Shown: piece after piece, positions 48,201 through 59,897 of the stretch
Position numbering within the stretch: position 1 is the stretch's first letter
How the letters are laid out: every line of letters begins with the position of its first letter
Source of the DNA: Actinomucor elegans
Lineage: Eukaryota; Mucoromycota; Mucoromycetes; Mucorales; Mucoraceae
Direction of reading: 5' to 3'
DNA length: 64,000 nt
Assembly (NCBI GenBank): GCA_026027325.1
Contig: JAMSLZ010000010.1
Location: forward strand, 186,001 to 250,000
Position numbers and translations under genes: made by a program
The notes under the pieces: generated by a model
What the model saw: the letters and a program-made list of their open reading frames with translations, nothing else
The model's database searches: none
What the model was told of the DNA's origin: nothing

Positions 48201-48282
48201 GTGAAACCTACAATCAACACAACAAGGCAGTTAAAAAAGTGTTCTTCCTCTTGTATTACTTTTTTTTTATATATTTTATAGT
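45213..48282. other. Long spacer between LAG1 and GSH1
   Basis: About 3 kb with no supported gene apart from possible 5' exons of GSH1 (48039-48220). Noted: a perfect 9-bp inverted repeat GGTTTCATT/AATGAAACC around CCGAG (45396-45418), in the presumed LAG1 promoter; one repeat copy (46180-46262); an (ATA)n tract at about 46670-46690; and A/T runs. A 68-codon minus ORF (45675-45881) has low-complexity Lys/Pro content and is not supported. Confidence 0.45.
46180..46262 (+). repeat. Dispersed hairpin-core repeat, diverged copy
   Basis: CTACATGCAACATTAAATCG then AACTCGATTGAGGGACTTACTGATCTATTAGAT, followed by TATGTGAAATACACAT (about 46239-46254), which matches TATATGAAATACATGA after the copy at 63.25 kb. 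Both the core and the 3' flank are recognisable. Confidence 0.45.
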
Positions 48283-50513
48283 ATGGGTCTCCTATCACTC
48301 GGTACACCACTTCCTTGGAACGAAGCTAAAGAATATGCTGACCATGTTAGACAGCATGGCATTGAGCAATTCTTGAACATTTACCATAGTCAAAAAGATA
48401 AACAAAAGCAGTGTTTGCTATGGGGTGACGAAGTAAAAACTTCATTGGTTATCATAGTAATAGGACTCTAATGATAGTTTCTGGTAGATCGAGTATATCG
48501 TCGTAAAAATCAACGATCAAGAAAAGACGACCAAGTTATCTCTTCGCGCTTTTGATATTTTGGAAATCTTGGATAAACCCGAACATGATTGGTTGGAAGG
48601 CAAAACAAAGTAAGTAGCTGGGATTATGAACAGAACAAGCGTACTGATACTCGGCTGAAGGCAAGAGCCTGACGCTCTTTGGAGACCCGAATACGGACGT
48701 TACATGATTGAAGGTACGCCCGGCCAACCCTATGGTGCTACTTTCCGTGACTTGATGAGCGTTGAGTCTAATATGAAATTGAGACGTAAGATGGCTCATG
48801 CTGCTATGAACCCTGATGAACGCGCTGTCACATTGGTCAATTACCCTCGATTGGGCTGTCCCCATCAACTTTCACCAGATCATGAGCCAAATGGTAAAGC
48901 CTGTCAGAGTATGTTTGTGCCCGATGAGATTATCAATCCTCATGCACGATTCCCGTGAGTATAAAGAGACAAAGGATGAGACAAACGATTAACAATGTAT
49001 ATAGTACTTTAACCGCTAATATCCGTCGCCGCAGAGGGTCCAAAGTACAGATCAATATGCCTATTTTCCATGATGTAAATACACCCAAACCTTTTATTGA
49101 TCCTACAATCCCATGGGATCGCGACTTGTTCAAGCACGATAAGGAAGCTAAGCAAGGTGCAGCTAAGCCAGATCATATCTATATGGATGCAATGGCTTTT
49201 GGTATGGGCTGCTGTTGTTTGCAAATTACTTTCCAAGCATGTAATATTGATGAAGGCAGAAGATTATACGATCAATTGGCTCCTGTATCGCCACTCATGA
49301 TGGCTCTGTCTGCCAATTCTCCTATATATCGTGGCTATTTGGCTGATGTGGATGCTCGTTGGAATGTCATCTCTTCTAGTGTGGATGATAGAACACCTGA
49401 AGAAAGAGGTTTAAAGGTATGATCTGGTTGTGTTTGTGTGGAACTTGTTGCTAAAATCGACTGTATAGCCTCTTGAAAACAGCCGCTTTGTCATCAACAA
49501 ATCTCGCTATGACTCTATTGATTCCTACCTTTCTAATGATGAGACATACAAGGCTAAGTATGATGATATTGATTTGGTCTATGATAAAGCCATCTACAAG
49601 AAACTTAGAGAACGCGATGTGGATGATAAACTAGCAAGGCATATTGCTCACCTATTCATTCGTGATCCCTTGGTTATTTTTAAAGAGCTTTTGGATTTAG
49701 ATGATACACAATCCTCTGATCATTTCGAGGTAAGGCTAAGCTACACATGTTGAAAAAAAAAACGAGTATTTAGTTGATTGCTTTAGAACTTGCAATCTAC
49801 AAACTGGCAAACAATGAGATTCAAACCACCACCACCTAACTCTTCAATTGGCTGGCGTGTAGAATTCAGAAGCATGGAAGTCCAATTATCTGATTTTGAA
49901 AATGCTGCCTACTCCGTGTTCATTGTCTTGTTGACCCGAGTAATTCTCAGTTATGGCCTCAATTTTTATATCCCTATCTCAAAGGTCGATGCCAATATGC
50001 AAACTGCTCATAAACGCGATGCTGTATTGAATGACAAGTTCTATTTCCGTAAAAATGTGTTTGGAGCACGCAGCCCTGATGGACAGCCCACAACTACTGT
50101 AGACGAAGATGATGAAGACGCATACGAGTTGATGACTTTAAATGAAATCGTAAACGGAAAGGTAAGAATAGAAAGGTTGTGTTTCATGTAGAAACAGTAT
50201 TGACCCGACAAATTATTAGGAAAATGGATTCCCTGGTTTTGTTCCATTGATTCATAGCTATCTCAATAGCACAAATATTGATATTGAGACCCGATGCAAA
50301 TTATCATCCTATCTGAGTTTGATTAGCAAGAGAGCAAGCGGTGAACTGATGACTGGCGCAGCCTATCTACGTCAATTTGTCCAGAACCATCCTGCTTACA
50401 AGAAAGATTCAGTCGTGTCCGATGAAATCACTTATGATCTTGTTAAGCGGGCTGATCAAATAGCTAAAGGTGAATATCATCCTGTCGAGTTACTGGGTAA
50501 CTTTACTGTTTAG
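48283..50513 (+). CDS. GSH1: Glutamate-cysteine ligase catalytic subunit
   Basis: Seven exons (48283-48432, 48488-48609, 48661-48954, 49005-49416, 49469-49729, 49787-50161, 50220-50513) give 635 residues, close to the usual eukaryotic length. The start [16 protein letters not shown] is the conserved GCL N-terminus. Further landmarks: [77 protein letters not shown] [40 protein letters not shown]. The enzyme joins glutamate and cysteine, the limiting step of glutathione synthesis. The acceptor of exon 3 (after CTGAAG at 48660) was chosen because the later AG gives an immediate stop. Upstream, two further exons are in frame with this start (48039-48112 and 48170-48202; joined at 48282), giving a possible extension; see findings. 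Secure. Confidence 0.95.
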
Positions 50514-52217
50514 TCTCTTGATTTTTTTCTTTTTCATATCCTCTACTGTCACTGCATAATGTATAATAAAGAGCTGTGTAATATTATTATTTGTAATTTC
50601 TAAGCAATTATATAGACTCTGATAATAGCAGGAATTTTGGTCAAATTTGATCCTCAAAACCATTTATGATGTGTAGGCCTCGATTGGTGCAAGATGGTAT
50701 AAAATATTTATAGTCTGTTTTATAGGGCATCCATTTAAAAAGGACAGCGCAGCCAAGTTTAGGAAGGATTGTTACATTTTTAAGCTTAAATATGGACATG
50801 ACCAGCCGAAAAAAAACCAAGTAGGTTTGCTATCTATTCTTAGTAATAAATATTCTAATAGATACAGCAGTTCTTTACGTATATGAAATACTAATCAGAC
50901 GTGATGTTTAATTGGGACTCGTCGACAGGTTTGTAGATTAATAGATCTAATACATATGAAGTACATGTAGTTTATAGTTAATTATTGACATGCAGAATGT
51001 ATTAAATGTACTTCAACTTGATAAAATCTTTAATAGACATAACAATTTGTTGTGAGCATGGAATACTAATTAAATGCGATATTTAATAGGATCGATCGAG
51101 AGATCGATGGATCATTACATCCAGATCATATGGAATGCTTATAATTCAAGTTTGTTATTAACAAACGAAATATATTAATTGCGCTTTTTTTTTAAAAAAA
51201 ATATCTGTAACAGTTGATGATTAGGGATTACTTACCAGATGGACATTAGACTGAGATTTATAAACCATTGGATCTGGTTTACATGAAAATGTGATGACTT
51301 ATTGAAGGCAACTCCTTTGTTACTTGTTTTCAAACGCCGTGTCCCTTTTAGCTTTTTGCTGATCGTATAAATACCTAGCGTAAATATAGGCTAGTTGGAA
51401 TTAAAAATATTTAATAGTAATTTGTGATATTCATTTTTGAAACATAAAAAAAAAAAGAAAGGGCTTTCTCAAGAATAATTCTATAAATTGAAGGAAAAAA
51501 TAGATAACCCTTACATTATTGAAAGAGCTAACAAACTTCGTACAAACCCCATCAACGCTTTGTTTGTGTATTAGCAGATATTAAGGAGTCTTGATCGATT
51601 TTTTTTGAGGTTCGGACAAGCATCAAATAAGCAATAGTGCTAGCAGCTAACCAACAATAATACAGAAAATTGGCAAGAAAGAACAACAATTATTATCACC
51701 TAGCCAAAGCATCCCTTAAAGATGTCAGATATAAAAGTCTCGTTTTAAATGATCTATTGTTCTTCGATATCATGGTTCAGCTGCTTGAAAGCTAGGTGGC
51801 TTTTCAACAACCAATCAGACGATAATCTTCTAATAGTCCCTCATGTACCATCTCTATTACTATGTTATAATTTAGGGAGGTTTTTTTTCTTCTTCTTTCC
51901 TTGCTATTTATAGTGAGTCTTAGTTTTACATGATTGAGCGAGTTCTACCACCATTGCAAAGAATAACATATAGAGTATATGACAGTTGCGTTTTGATCTT
52001 GATAGAAACCAAGTTAGATCTCCCTCAAGCTGAAGCTGGGTATGAAACGCGCATTATAGATTGAATAATACCGGACAATTCCGACCCTTGTGAAGAGTCA
52101 TTTGCATATTTTAGATTCAGAGTCATCATCTCGTTCAGAGATTTTGATCACTGCCTTTAAATTCCTAATTTTTTTGTTTGTGTTTGCATTTCTTCATCTC
52201 TTTATCACAAACGAAAA
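50514..52217. other. Spacer with three tandem repeat copies, upstream of ADE1
   Basis: About 1.7 kb. The left half is dominated by three tandemly spaced copies of the dispersed repeat (50885-51300). The right half is AT-rich promoter sequence for ADE1. No gene seen. Confidence 0.5.
50885..51300 (+). repeat. Dispersed hairpin-core repeat, three copies in tandem
   Basis: ACTAAT-type core starts at 50890, 51065 and about 51230, that is spacings of 175 and about 165 bp. Each copy is followed by a different inverted repeat in the same place: TAGAT/ATCTA (50934-50949), ATCGATC/GATCGAT with a 4-nt loop (51091-51108), and TAAACCA/TGGTTTA with a 7-nt loop (51261-51281). After it, two copies keep the flank ATGAAGTACATG or ACATGAAAATGTGATG. 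Confidence 0.6.
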
Positions 52218-53375
52218 ATGGCTCTTTTAAACAGGTAAAAATTGGGCAGCCAATGTCTCTGTCAGACACACTGATGTATTTGTCTGTTTCTATAGTAACT
52301 GTCCCGATCTCAAGCTTGTCGCTCGTGGTAAAGTTCGTGACTTGTACGAAGTGGATGAAAAGTCTCTTCTTTTCGTTGCTACTGATCGTATCAGTGCTTT
52401 CGATGTTATCATGAAGAATGTAAGTACCAGAGACGAGTTTACACATAGTGCTATCTCTTTTGAAACGAAACTCACTCACACAACCTATACAGTCTATTCC
52501 CGGAAAGGGCAAGATTTTGACAGAAATCTCATTGTTCTGGTTTGATCTTTTGAAAGATATCTTACCCAACCACTTGATCACTGCTAACTTTGATGAGATG
52601 CCTGAAAAGGTTCAAAAGTATCGCGGACAACTCGAAGGACGTTCCATTTTGGTCAAAAAGATGCGCGTCGTGCCAATTGAAGCTATTGTTCGTGGTTACA
52701 TTACTGGTTCTGGATGGTCCGAATACAAGAAGAAAGGTACCATTTGTGATATCCCTCTTCCTAAAGGCTTAGTCGAAAGCGAAAAACTTCCTGAAGTTCT
52801 TTTCACTCCCAGTACAAAGGCTGAGATTGGTGATCATGGTAAGTCTCCCAAAATGGAGAGCGAGAAAAGGCTTAGAAGGCTAATTTGAAGGTTTTTGACT
52901 TGTAGATGAGAACATTCATCCTTCAAAGATGGTTGAGATTTTGGGTGATAAAGATCTTGCTGATAATATTGCTAAATCTGCTGTTGCACTTTATACAAAG
53001 GCTAGCGAATACGCCGCAGAAAAGGGTATCATCATTGCTGATACCAAATTCGAATTTGGCTTGGATGAAAATAACAACTTGGTGTTGGTCGATGAGGTTT
53101 TGACTCCAGGCATGTATTAGCAAATATCTTTGAAATTACGCGTAACTAACATTATCATTTGACCTATAGACTCTTCTCGTTTCTGGCCCGCTAACAAATA
53201 CGAGGCTGGTCGTACTCAAGACAGTTTCGATAAGCAATTCTTGCGTAACTACCTTGAATCTATCAACTTTGACAAAAACACTAGCATTGAATTGCCTGCT
53301 GAAGTCATTGATAATACCCTCGCCAAGTACAAAGAAGCTTTCCTTCTTTTAACTGGTAGAGAAGTAAACTTGTAA
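52218..53375 (+). CDS. ADE1: SAICAR synthetase (phosphoribosylaminoimidazole-succinocarboxamide synthase)
   Basis: Five exons (52218-52234, 52296-52419, 52493-52838, 52906-53109, 53170-53375) give 298 residues. Start [20 protein letters not shown]. Family landmarks: [107 protein letters not shown]. The enzyme adds aspartate to CAIR using ATP in step seven of purine synthesis; fungi use this single-domain form. The first coding exon is just 17 nt. The fourth intron (53110-53169) begins with GC: the conserved TPDSSRFW junction is in frame only if CAG|GCATGT is the donor. Secure. Confidence 0.95.
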
Positions 53376-54469
53376 AAATAAACTATAACATGCTCCTCGT
53401 CCTATATAAATATTGAATAAAATCCTCTGTATATTACTCTTTCTTAACCAGAATTCGCTTATTTTAGCATTTACAATAGAAGCTGCTAATGTTGATGCTT
53501 GTTAAATTTATTAAATGTATGTAATTTCAACATCTCTTATATAATATAAGACATAGCTTTTTCTTATCTTGCTACATCTTATAACCGAGCGAGTTTGATT
53601 TCGACATTACATAGAATCCATGAGACAAAGTGTGAGGCGTTTGTCTTTTATATAAACAGATATTTGTGACAAGTTTCAAATTTTATTAAAGTAGAAATAA
53701 GAGCAAGATTCAAGAAGAATACGAGAATAATAGGATTGGCTTTATATTTGTTGTATACTGACAAGTGACAATTTATAACGCGATGGATGAACTGTTCATT
53801 CGCTGTTTGTTGTACTTCAATAGTGATAAGCGAAAACTTCCTTTCGTATTACTTTATTGCGTAAACGATCTCACTTCTTTTACCACCACCTGTTCACTTA
53901 TTGGCATCAACGTCGTAAGTTCCGTTGGCTGCCTCCCATTAAAGTACTTGGAATATCGTCAATGACTACTTAATTTAAGAAGATTATTTTTGATGAGTTA
54001 TCGTTGCCTGGTGGCAGTTCTTTGGGAAGCGCAAAGATTAAACAATTATTAGTATCGACTAGTCTTTAATATTAGACTTGATCCCTTACCTTCACTTATT
54101 AATCTATCTATTTCATTATTTTGTTAATATTTTTAAAGTATATCCCTTGTCTTTCGTACCTGAGACGTTTACTCTTACATGTGTAAACTGAAGACGACCT
54201 CTCGCCGCTGTTAGCTTCCTAAAATAGTTTCCATGTCTCGCGTAAAAAGGTAGAATTGCATGAAGCCAAACAATTACATGATTCAGCCTAATCTGTGTAC
54301 TATAAAAAAAAAGATTATTATTTCCCAGCTGATGGTTGCTTGAAAATGACCATGATTGACTCTACCTGTTTTTTTTATCAGTGGCCGTAACAAGTTTTTT
54401 AATACAAAAGTAAAATATAATATAATATCAGTTAAAGTTTATCTTTCATAACGAAGTAACGCTCAAAAA

Positions 54470-54800
54470 ACGAAATGGCGTGTCAAATCCATTCATAGTA
54501 ATCTACCAGTGCTACTCCAGAGCACGATCTCATAATTCTGGGAATCAACATATCCTCCGCTGTCAAACGTTTCCCTTTTTACACCAGATTTGATCTTTGA
54601 TCAAATTCTTTCGATTGGGTTTAAGAGCGGTGAATTCAGTAGAAAATATACATATCTATAACCTCTCTTCTCGATGTAATTCCTGACTGTTACTGACTTA
54701 TGAATAAGAGCATTAGCTATTACAATATAATGTCATTTTTATCCAGAACATTTGGAAAAGATTAAGTAACTGAAGCATATCACCTATAACTTAACACCTT
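54470..54800 (-). mobile_element. Decayed DDE-superfamily (Tc1/IS630-like) transposase fragment
   Basis: On the minus strand the frame reads IHKSVTVRNYIEKRGYRYVY, then FLLNSPLLNPIERI, a stop, then SKIKSGVKRETFDSGGYVDS. This is the C-terminal part of a DDE_3-type transposase, where related copies have DNAPIH...YIxxRGY..VYLPPYSPxLNPIExxWSxxKxxxKRE. The first catalytic-type Asp is lost and stop codons and frame breaks interrupt the reading, so it is dead. No terminal inverted repeats or intact N-terminus were found around it. Confidence 0.6.
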
Positions 54801-57519
54801 ATAAATCCATTTCATTTGTATTTAGGTAGACACTTTGTATAAATAGGTATAGTTTAGACATAGGTATTGAATCGCAATATTTACTTTTATCTTAGACCAT
54901 AAAGCGACAGTTTCAAAAAGTATTCTTTTTAGTCTGTTCTTTAGTGTAAATACAACAGCGCTATGAATTTAAAAGCCTCATAAATGCAGAGTTACCAAGA
55001 ATACGACAGAAAAAAAATCTTAAAGTTTCTTAACAACCACTATAACAATATGAGGTGTGGTAAGTATAATAAGTTGAATACTGATCTTAATGAAATTAAT
55101 AGGTATAGCACTCAAGTCTTTAAAATGATTACTGCACTCACTGGATTGATAAACTCGACTTTTTTCAATAAATACATGCAAATATAAAAAAGAACATCTA
55201 AGACTATCCGCCTTTATTAGTAATCAACATTATTTATCACATATTCCATTCATCGTAAGAAACCTTGGTCCAGTGAAGTTAATCAGTGCACGGTCACTCG
55301 AGCGATCAATAATGATAATTAACAAGCACATCAAGTCTTTATCAAATCCAAATGAAAATGCTGCAAACGAAGTAGTTAACTATCATCAATTAAAACCTTT
55401 AACACATACGATATTCATACAAGCCAAGTTCATCAGTCGATAAAGTTGACTAGAGGCACTAATAGACTCGAATGGATAATTGTAGAAGCACAAGACTCGA
55501 TCTATAGCAGGAATAGCATAAAATTCAAACTCTGCCTATTGAAAAAAATGTTCATATGGAATGAAACAAGCCTAGGTCTCGTTCAAGTTGCCCACAACGT
55601 ACTTTTTAATGTATCGAAGAAAATCCATTATTTAAACCGTGAAGAGAAGAATATGAAATGAGAGATGATTTCCTTAAGTTACATATTAAAAATACGCTAT
55701 TTTGATAGATTTTATACTTCATAAGCGTATAACCTACTTCACTTCGAATACTTAAACTTATTATTAATAAACAATATATCTTTATTCTCATTTATATCCA
55801 CTTTTCATTCAATGAAATCGGTTGTTTATTATGCCCAATGAAAAGTACACGAGACTAAATGATTGAATTTCTATTGATTTCTGATTGAATATTATATTCC
55901 ATAAAGCTCATCAATCAATTATATTCGATGAAAATTCAACTATTCAATGAGGTTCAATATCTTTTTCCCTGACGGAGTAGTAGTAGTAGTAGTAGTAAAT
56001 ACATTTAAATTGTCGAAATCCAATAAAGTTCAAGATGGTTCTTAGTTTATTAAGTTGATATCATTTTTTGAACAGTAACAAACGCATTTTAAAGACATCG
56101 ATATTGGTTAAACTTTTTTTTTTTATTACACTTCAAAGTAAGCATAATTTTTTTTATTGTGTTTTCATTGTTAATATTAACCGGGTAAACTTTAAGCTGG
56201 AAGGAGATTACGTGACTTGAAAATTCGTTCTAGAAGCAAAAAAGAACAGCTGCAGTTTCCAGGCTGCAGCTTTCAAGCTACAACTGTCATCGTGCACTGT
56301 TTATATAGAAAAAGTTGGATCTGCATAGCTTGAACCCGCGCACCCCCAGATCAACTTTATAGCGAGCTAAACATTCACAATAGTAGAGCTCAATGGTAAC
56401 CGAATACAGTTCATGCAGATTATTGTTTCGAAATTTTTTTTAACAACAAGCAAATGCCTCGCGTGGTTTCTAGAGCTGTAGGCGCTATTAGAATATTGTA
56501 CCGCAAAATAACCTTTTTCGTCCTTGACATCTAGTTGGTGGAACTGTTTCGTGATCTGGAGAATGTAACCCACTAGTTCCAATGCCAAAAAAACAAAAAC
56601 GAAAGGGGCTTTCTTGGAAAGATTTGATAGCCATTAATTGCTTGACAGACAGGTTAAGTTCTCGATATAGCCAAAAGCCGTCAAAAAGATCACAAGGAAA
56701 GAAAATACGCCCAAATCCTATGCACGTAGGAAACATATACTACAGCAAAATAAGCTCGTACTGCAAGAGCAGGCATCATATGACGTAAAACCCGTGATAT
56801 GCACTTCCTGAACTCTGAGAAGGTTACTCCATGAAAGGATGAGTAATTGATTTGGTCTGATAACGAGTAAAAGATCAATATATCTAAGCTTTTCATTTAA
56901 ATATTCTGACTTCCGCAATTAATGAAATTAAAACCTGTATTGCAGTATAAGTATTGTCCTGCATATCGCGTCCTTTACAAGTTGGAAAACTTGGGAAAAA
57001 ACGAACAAGATTTTATTCCAGGAACGCCTTTAGATCCGAGGACGAAGCTCTTTTTTAGTTTGTTATTCTATGAAATATTTATTTCTTAATTTAGTAATAA
57101 CGTATTCTGTTCTACAGGAAATAGTGTACACTTAAAGATCAGGCCATGTCGATCAACAAGTTTTAGCCCTTGTTTATAAAGTTTTATTATCGCAAGTGAC
57201 GAAATAATAATAATACTAATACTAATAATATATATATATATAAAATAAAAAAATAATAATAATAATAATAAAAAAAAAGGTTATGAGTAAATCTCGCTTC
57301 GGACATCTCGCGCTAGAGTAACATGTTGCATCAAGGGCTTTTATAGAAATGACCCTTCATAAGTAGGACAGTGCTTCGAAGGTTTATTGGCTATAAAGTT
57401 ACTGACTCATACTTTAAAAAGTTTCGTGAGAGAAGCTATTGAGGCTCTCAGAATGAAATCAGAGATTGGGTAAAAGTATTGGCTTAATGGCCAACTTTCT
57501 TTTTAACCAAATACGTTAT

Positions 57520-57705
57520 CGTGAGTACAGATTATTCCAAGAATAGCCTTTAGAAGCAAAGCAGGTTTCATAACCTACAAGTGCACGAATCCCAAACTCA
57601 CAGAGATCAACAGTGTGTAAATCCAATAAAGCTTCTTGGATAGTGAGATCAACCAAGATCTCTTTCAGATATGCAGTTTCCCATGAATAATCTTGTAAAT
57701 GGTAT
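57520..57705 (-). pseudogene. Coding-like relic, unidentified
   Basis: The minus-strand frame is open for about 60 codons without ATG: SWETAYLKEILVDLTIQEAL, LDLHTVDLCEFGIRALVGYE and TCFASKGYSWNNLYSR, then a stop; the next codons (RIWLKRKLAIKPILLP) stay in the same frame. The composition is protein-like, but I cannot name the family. It may belong to the same decayed element population as the transposase fragment 3 kb away. Confidence 0.25.
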
Positions 57706-58794
57706 TACTATAGTATGTTGACAATGTTCGAACTAACAAATAATTTTAATGGATATTGTGTCTAAATCCTAGACAAGGTGTAAAGAAACAGTGCTAAGTA
57801 TATGAGAGTACTTTAGTCTCATGATGTTTATTCGGAAAGCAAAAGAACTACTCTTTACACATGAGAAAGAACACGTTTTGATTGTTGCAGTACCACAAGC
57901 CTGATCAACAACGCTATTCGGCTGAGCCGATTCTTTACAATCGACCGATACTTGTTCTTAAAATAATAAATACGTTTCTGGTTTTGTGAATACTCTTATA
58001 TCTTTCTTTCGATATGCAATCTGACCAACTAAATGAAATATCAAATCGATTGCTAAATTCATCCAGTAGCAAGATGTCCATAAAATTTGGAACACCTCAT
58101 CTTACACTGCCATATGAATAGCTCTTCTGGTAATTGATTCAACGACATCAAATGTAACAATTGAATTCAAAACTCTGTTTGAATATAATAAATCTTAATC
58201 TTGGTGGCGACAATGGAACAAAAAACAGCGGATTAGAAAACAATAGGATGAAATGAGTAAAGTCTTCTTATTCGTTTACTATTTGTGATCCAATGTAACA
58301 ACAACGCCGTTTTGTTCGTTGATAAGATACCTTTTAAACTGTCTATTTCACTGTACCGCGTTGTACATCATGACCGAATACAAAGAGCGAGGCTTCATTC
58401 AGTAACACGAACAGTTGATAAATTGTGCAATTTTTGAGTCTGATCATATAAGAAAAGACCTTCCTGTAGGGCACATCATATTATAGGCATTGTCTTAATT
58501 TGTTAATAATTGGTTTATTGAATAAGGGTGTATACTGGGGTTATAATGGGTATTTGATAATAGATCAATACTTTAAAAGTACCGTCGTAACATGGAACAT
58601 GGGGGATAATAATAAGAATCATGTAAAACGCGCTTCTAAAATAGCGTTTTACATTCATATAGTATAGTAAGTTCATATCATATAGTGGATAACGAGGCTA
58701 GGTATACATAGAAAAAAGAGATAGGGGTAATTGTGTAAGCCATTGAACTAGCTGCGCAATGGTAACTGTGCATACAAATAGAATCACGTTCGAT

Positions 58795-59897
58795 TCAAGA
58801 ACGACAACGAACATTGCGCTTTCTGTTCATATTTTGAGAGCCACAGATAGCATCAACTGTCTGATGTCTTTTAAAAGCATCACTACGAGCAAATCGCTTT
58901 CCACAAGAACATTGATGAGGCCTGATGCCCGAATGAAGAAAGTCATGACGCTTCAAATCATGAGGACGAGCAAAGGTTTTACCACAGCCAGGATAGAGGC
59001 AAATATAAGGGCGCTCATTAGTGTGAGTTCGCTGGTGAGACTTGAGATTGTAGGGGCGAGAAAAGGTTTTAAGGCATATAGTGCATTGGAGTGGGCTAGG
59101 AGTAGTTCTTCTTCTGACCCTCTTCTTACGTGGTGGATGGGCTACAGCAGCGTTTTCAGTAAGAGTGCGAGGGCCCTGGCTCTGTTCTTGATGATAATGT
59201 TCGCCTTGGTTTTGATACTGCTGCTGTTGTAATAAATACTCGGTCAGTATACCTGATTCAGATGAATAACAAGAATTGGTGTTGCGGTTTGAAAACTGAG
59301 TGTCATAGTATGGCTGTTGATATGATGGCAGTTCAGGAAAAAATTGATCTTGATAATATACAGATGGGTTGCAGAAAGAAGAGCCCATTGAAGCATTATC
59401 ATCAACCAGAGAGGAATCATCAAGGCCCCCAACAGATGAATTTACGCTGATGGGAGAAAGTGGAAAGCTGAATGGATTAAACAGAGCATCAAGGCCAATT
59501 TCAGAGGGATCGGTATAGTTGACAGGACCATGGGCTTCTGCGAGTTGTTCAACAAATGAACGAGCTTGTGGAGCAGATGACTTCTCGTTTATCAAAGTAG
59601 TGAAGTACTGCTCAGGACTAGTAAACTGGCCATAGATAGCTGCTTCTTGTCTTTGATAAGCTATGGAGGAAGGTAATTGCATGCGACTTGCAGGGTAATG
59701 GTATGTTTGAACAGGATCATAATTATTCAAGTGAGGTTGAATAGTTAGATCTTTGAACTGCTCGATAATGCTACAATCATTTAACTGATGGCCCCCATCG
59801 TTAGGACAGCAAAAGCTACTATTACAATAAAGTTAGTATGGATGATTCACCACGAAAATTTGTTTGATTTGACTTACTTTGGAAATATGTTAAACAT
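58795..59897 (-). CDS. C2H2 zinc-finger transcription factor (Crz1-like arrangement)
   Basis: Two exons (59878-59897, 58795-59818) give 347 residues, start MFNIFPNSFCCPNDGGHQLN. The first 230 residues are Gln/Ser/Tyr/Pro-rich, an activation-type region. A basic patch PRKKRVRRRTTPSP precedes the fingers: CTICLKTFSRPYNLKSHQRTH, CLYPGCGKTFARPHDLKRHD(FLH), and a third CSCGKRFARSDAFKRHQ with H then C as last ligands. The order of a canonical finger, an ARPHDLKRH finger and a FARSDAFKRH finger resembles the calcineurin-responsive Crz1/Prz1 group; however no PxIxIT calcineurin-docking motif was recognised. The protein is therefore a DNA-binding factor with unknown targets. The intron (59819-59877) was placed to join the short first exon, since the long frame alone lacks an ATG. 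Confidence 0.8.

Larger units (their letters stand above)
53376..58794. other. Gene-poor 5.4-kb region with transposon and coding relics
   Basis: No intact gene is supported. It holds a decayed DDE transposase fragment (54470-54800, -), a short coding-like relic (57520-57705, -), a pair of hairpins (about 56240-56352), trinucleotide tracts (GTA)n at 55978-55996 and (ATA)n near 57210-57275, and many short ORFs of low complexity. Some short ORFs (for example 53765-53965 +, 56367-56588 - with LVGYILQITKQFHQLDVKDE) may be further relics but cannot be assigned. It looks like an old transposon-accumulating segment. Confidence 0.5.

Noticed and set aside
58759..59232. 157-codon plus-strand ORF over the zinc-finger gene
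   Set aside because: Antisense shadow of the C2H2 coding region, whose zinc-finger motifs are clear on the minus strand.
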